Shown piece after piece: positions 22,111 through 22,385 of a DNA stretch of 22,385 bases. Positions within the stretch are counted from its first letter, which is position 1, and each line of letters opens with the position of its first letter. The position numbers and the translations under genes are program-made. The stretch is from an uncultured Eubacteriales bacterium. GTDB lineage: Bacteria > Bacillota > Clostridia > Oscillospirales > Oscillospiraceae. The stretch spans positions 1 through 22,385 of the forward strand of contig USPI01000005.1 in NCBI GenBank assembly GCA_900556535.1. Direction: 5' to 3'. The notes below the pieces were generated by a model that did no database searches, was not told the DNA's origin, and worked only from the letters and a program-made list of their open reading frames with translations.

Positions 22111-22385
22111 AATCACGCTTTGGCGCGTCTACGGATACATCTATTGCGGTTGCACGGTATCGAAACTGCTGACTAAACCGTAAAGCTCTCGCTTCCCGTG
22201 AGAGCTGTCTTAGTCGGCAGTCCGTTACCGTGACGGCGCAGAAAAACCGACCGCCATTGTCCGTGGCGAAATTGGCTTCCCCTTGCGGAGCTTGAGGGGA
22301 AGCTGTCAGGCGCAGCCTGACTGATGAGGTGTTTATAAATTGCGGCGCAAGCCGCTTACATTGTGTTCGAAGAAAGTAGAATAAG
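22111..22385. repeat. Composite inverted repeat element, copy D (runs off window)
   Basis: Begins directly after the rpsO terminator T7 (AATCACGCTTTGGCGC). It has a left arm (22131-22180, ACGGATACATCTATTGCGGT), an inner CAGTCCGTTACCGTGACGG segment (22220-22238) also found in copies A and C, and half of the nested module (22276-22332). The last 50 bases show nothing recognisable. No gene is visible in this 344-bp tail of the window. Confidence 0.75.
22276..22332. repeat. Half of nested CTTCCCC/GATGAGGTG module
   Basis: CTTCCCCTTGCGGAGCTTGA, GGGGAAGCTGTCAGG and CTGACTGATGAGGTG match the reverse complement of the right half of the 18965-19091 module, with an extra GCGGAGC inserted in the loop. 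The other half may lie beyond the window. Confidence 0.65.

Overview
The window (about 22.4 kb, clearly GC-rich) reads as chromosomal DNA of a gut-type clostridium, most likely Oscillospiraceae/Ruminococcaceae. The reasons are an HPr kinase gene next to murB, rapZ and whiA; a DnaE with a PHP domain; a BspA/InlB/SLH surface protein of the kind common in these bacteria; and dispersed intergenic repeats containing 'cttcccc...ggggaag...gatgaggtg' modules. No rRNA, tRNA, CRISPR array, phage module, transposase or recognisable defence system is present.

Layout. (1) 1-6063, minus strand: hprK-murB-rapZ-whiA-dnaE, a tight run with gaps of 1-34 nt, or up to 20 nt more before murB with the start chosen here. 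It links carbon-state sensing, peptidoglycan precursor synthesis, cell-division regulation and replication. dnaE is cut by the window edge. (2) 6156-8679, plus strand: rpmB (L28), then udk-tdk-polysaccharide deacetylase, i.e. pyrimidine salvage kinases followed by a secreted carbohydrate deacetylase. (3) 8725-10567, minus strand: an unknown membrane-anchored beta-rich protein followed by alanine racemase. (4) 11146-14631, plus strand: D-Ala-D-Ala carboxypeptidase, an unknown exported protein and two tandem MgtC-family proteins. The first three genes overlap one another. (5) 14788-17223: an 811-aa exported protein with a C39-like peptidase domain, an InlB repeat, BspA-type leucine-rich repeats, a Cys-pair segment and three SLH-like repeats. 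(6) 17600-21002, minus strand: a YkvI-type transporter, isolated between repeats, and a yfbR-DUF896-AEC transporter operon with overlapping stops and starts. (7) 21150-22041, plus strand: an unknown lipoprotein and rpsO with a structured leader.

The most unusual content is a family of composite repeats filling four gaps (10641-11066, 17267-17627, 18665-19270, 22111-end). They share arms of about 55-75 bp in both orientations. Each begins directly after a run of 5-7 T on the plus strand; in two cases that run is the U-tract of an intrinsic terminator. Three of them carry a second, unrelated repeat type nested inside. One encodes the last residues and stop codon of the YkvI-type transporter, and another replaces its upstream region. 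Genes outside the repeats are mostly housekeeping and look intact. No complete new enzymatic system was found; the repeat family and the surface protein merit most attention.
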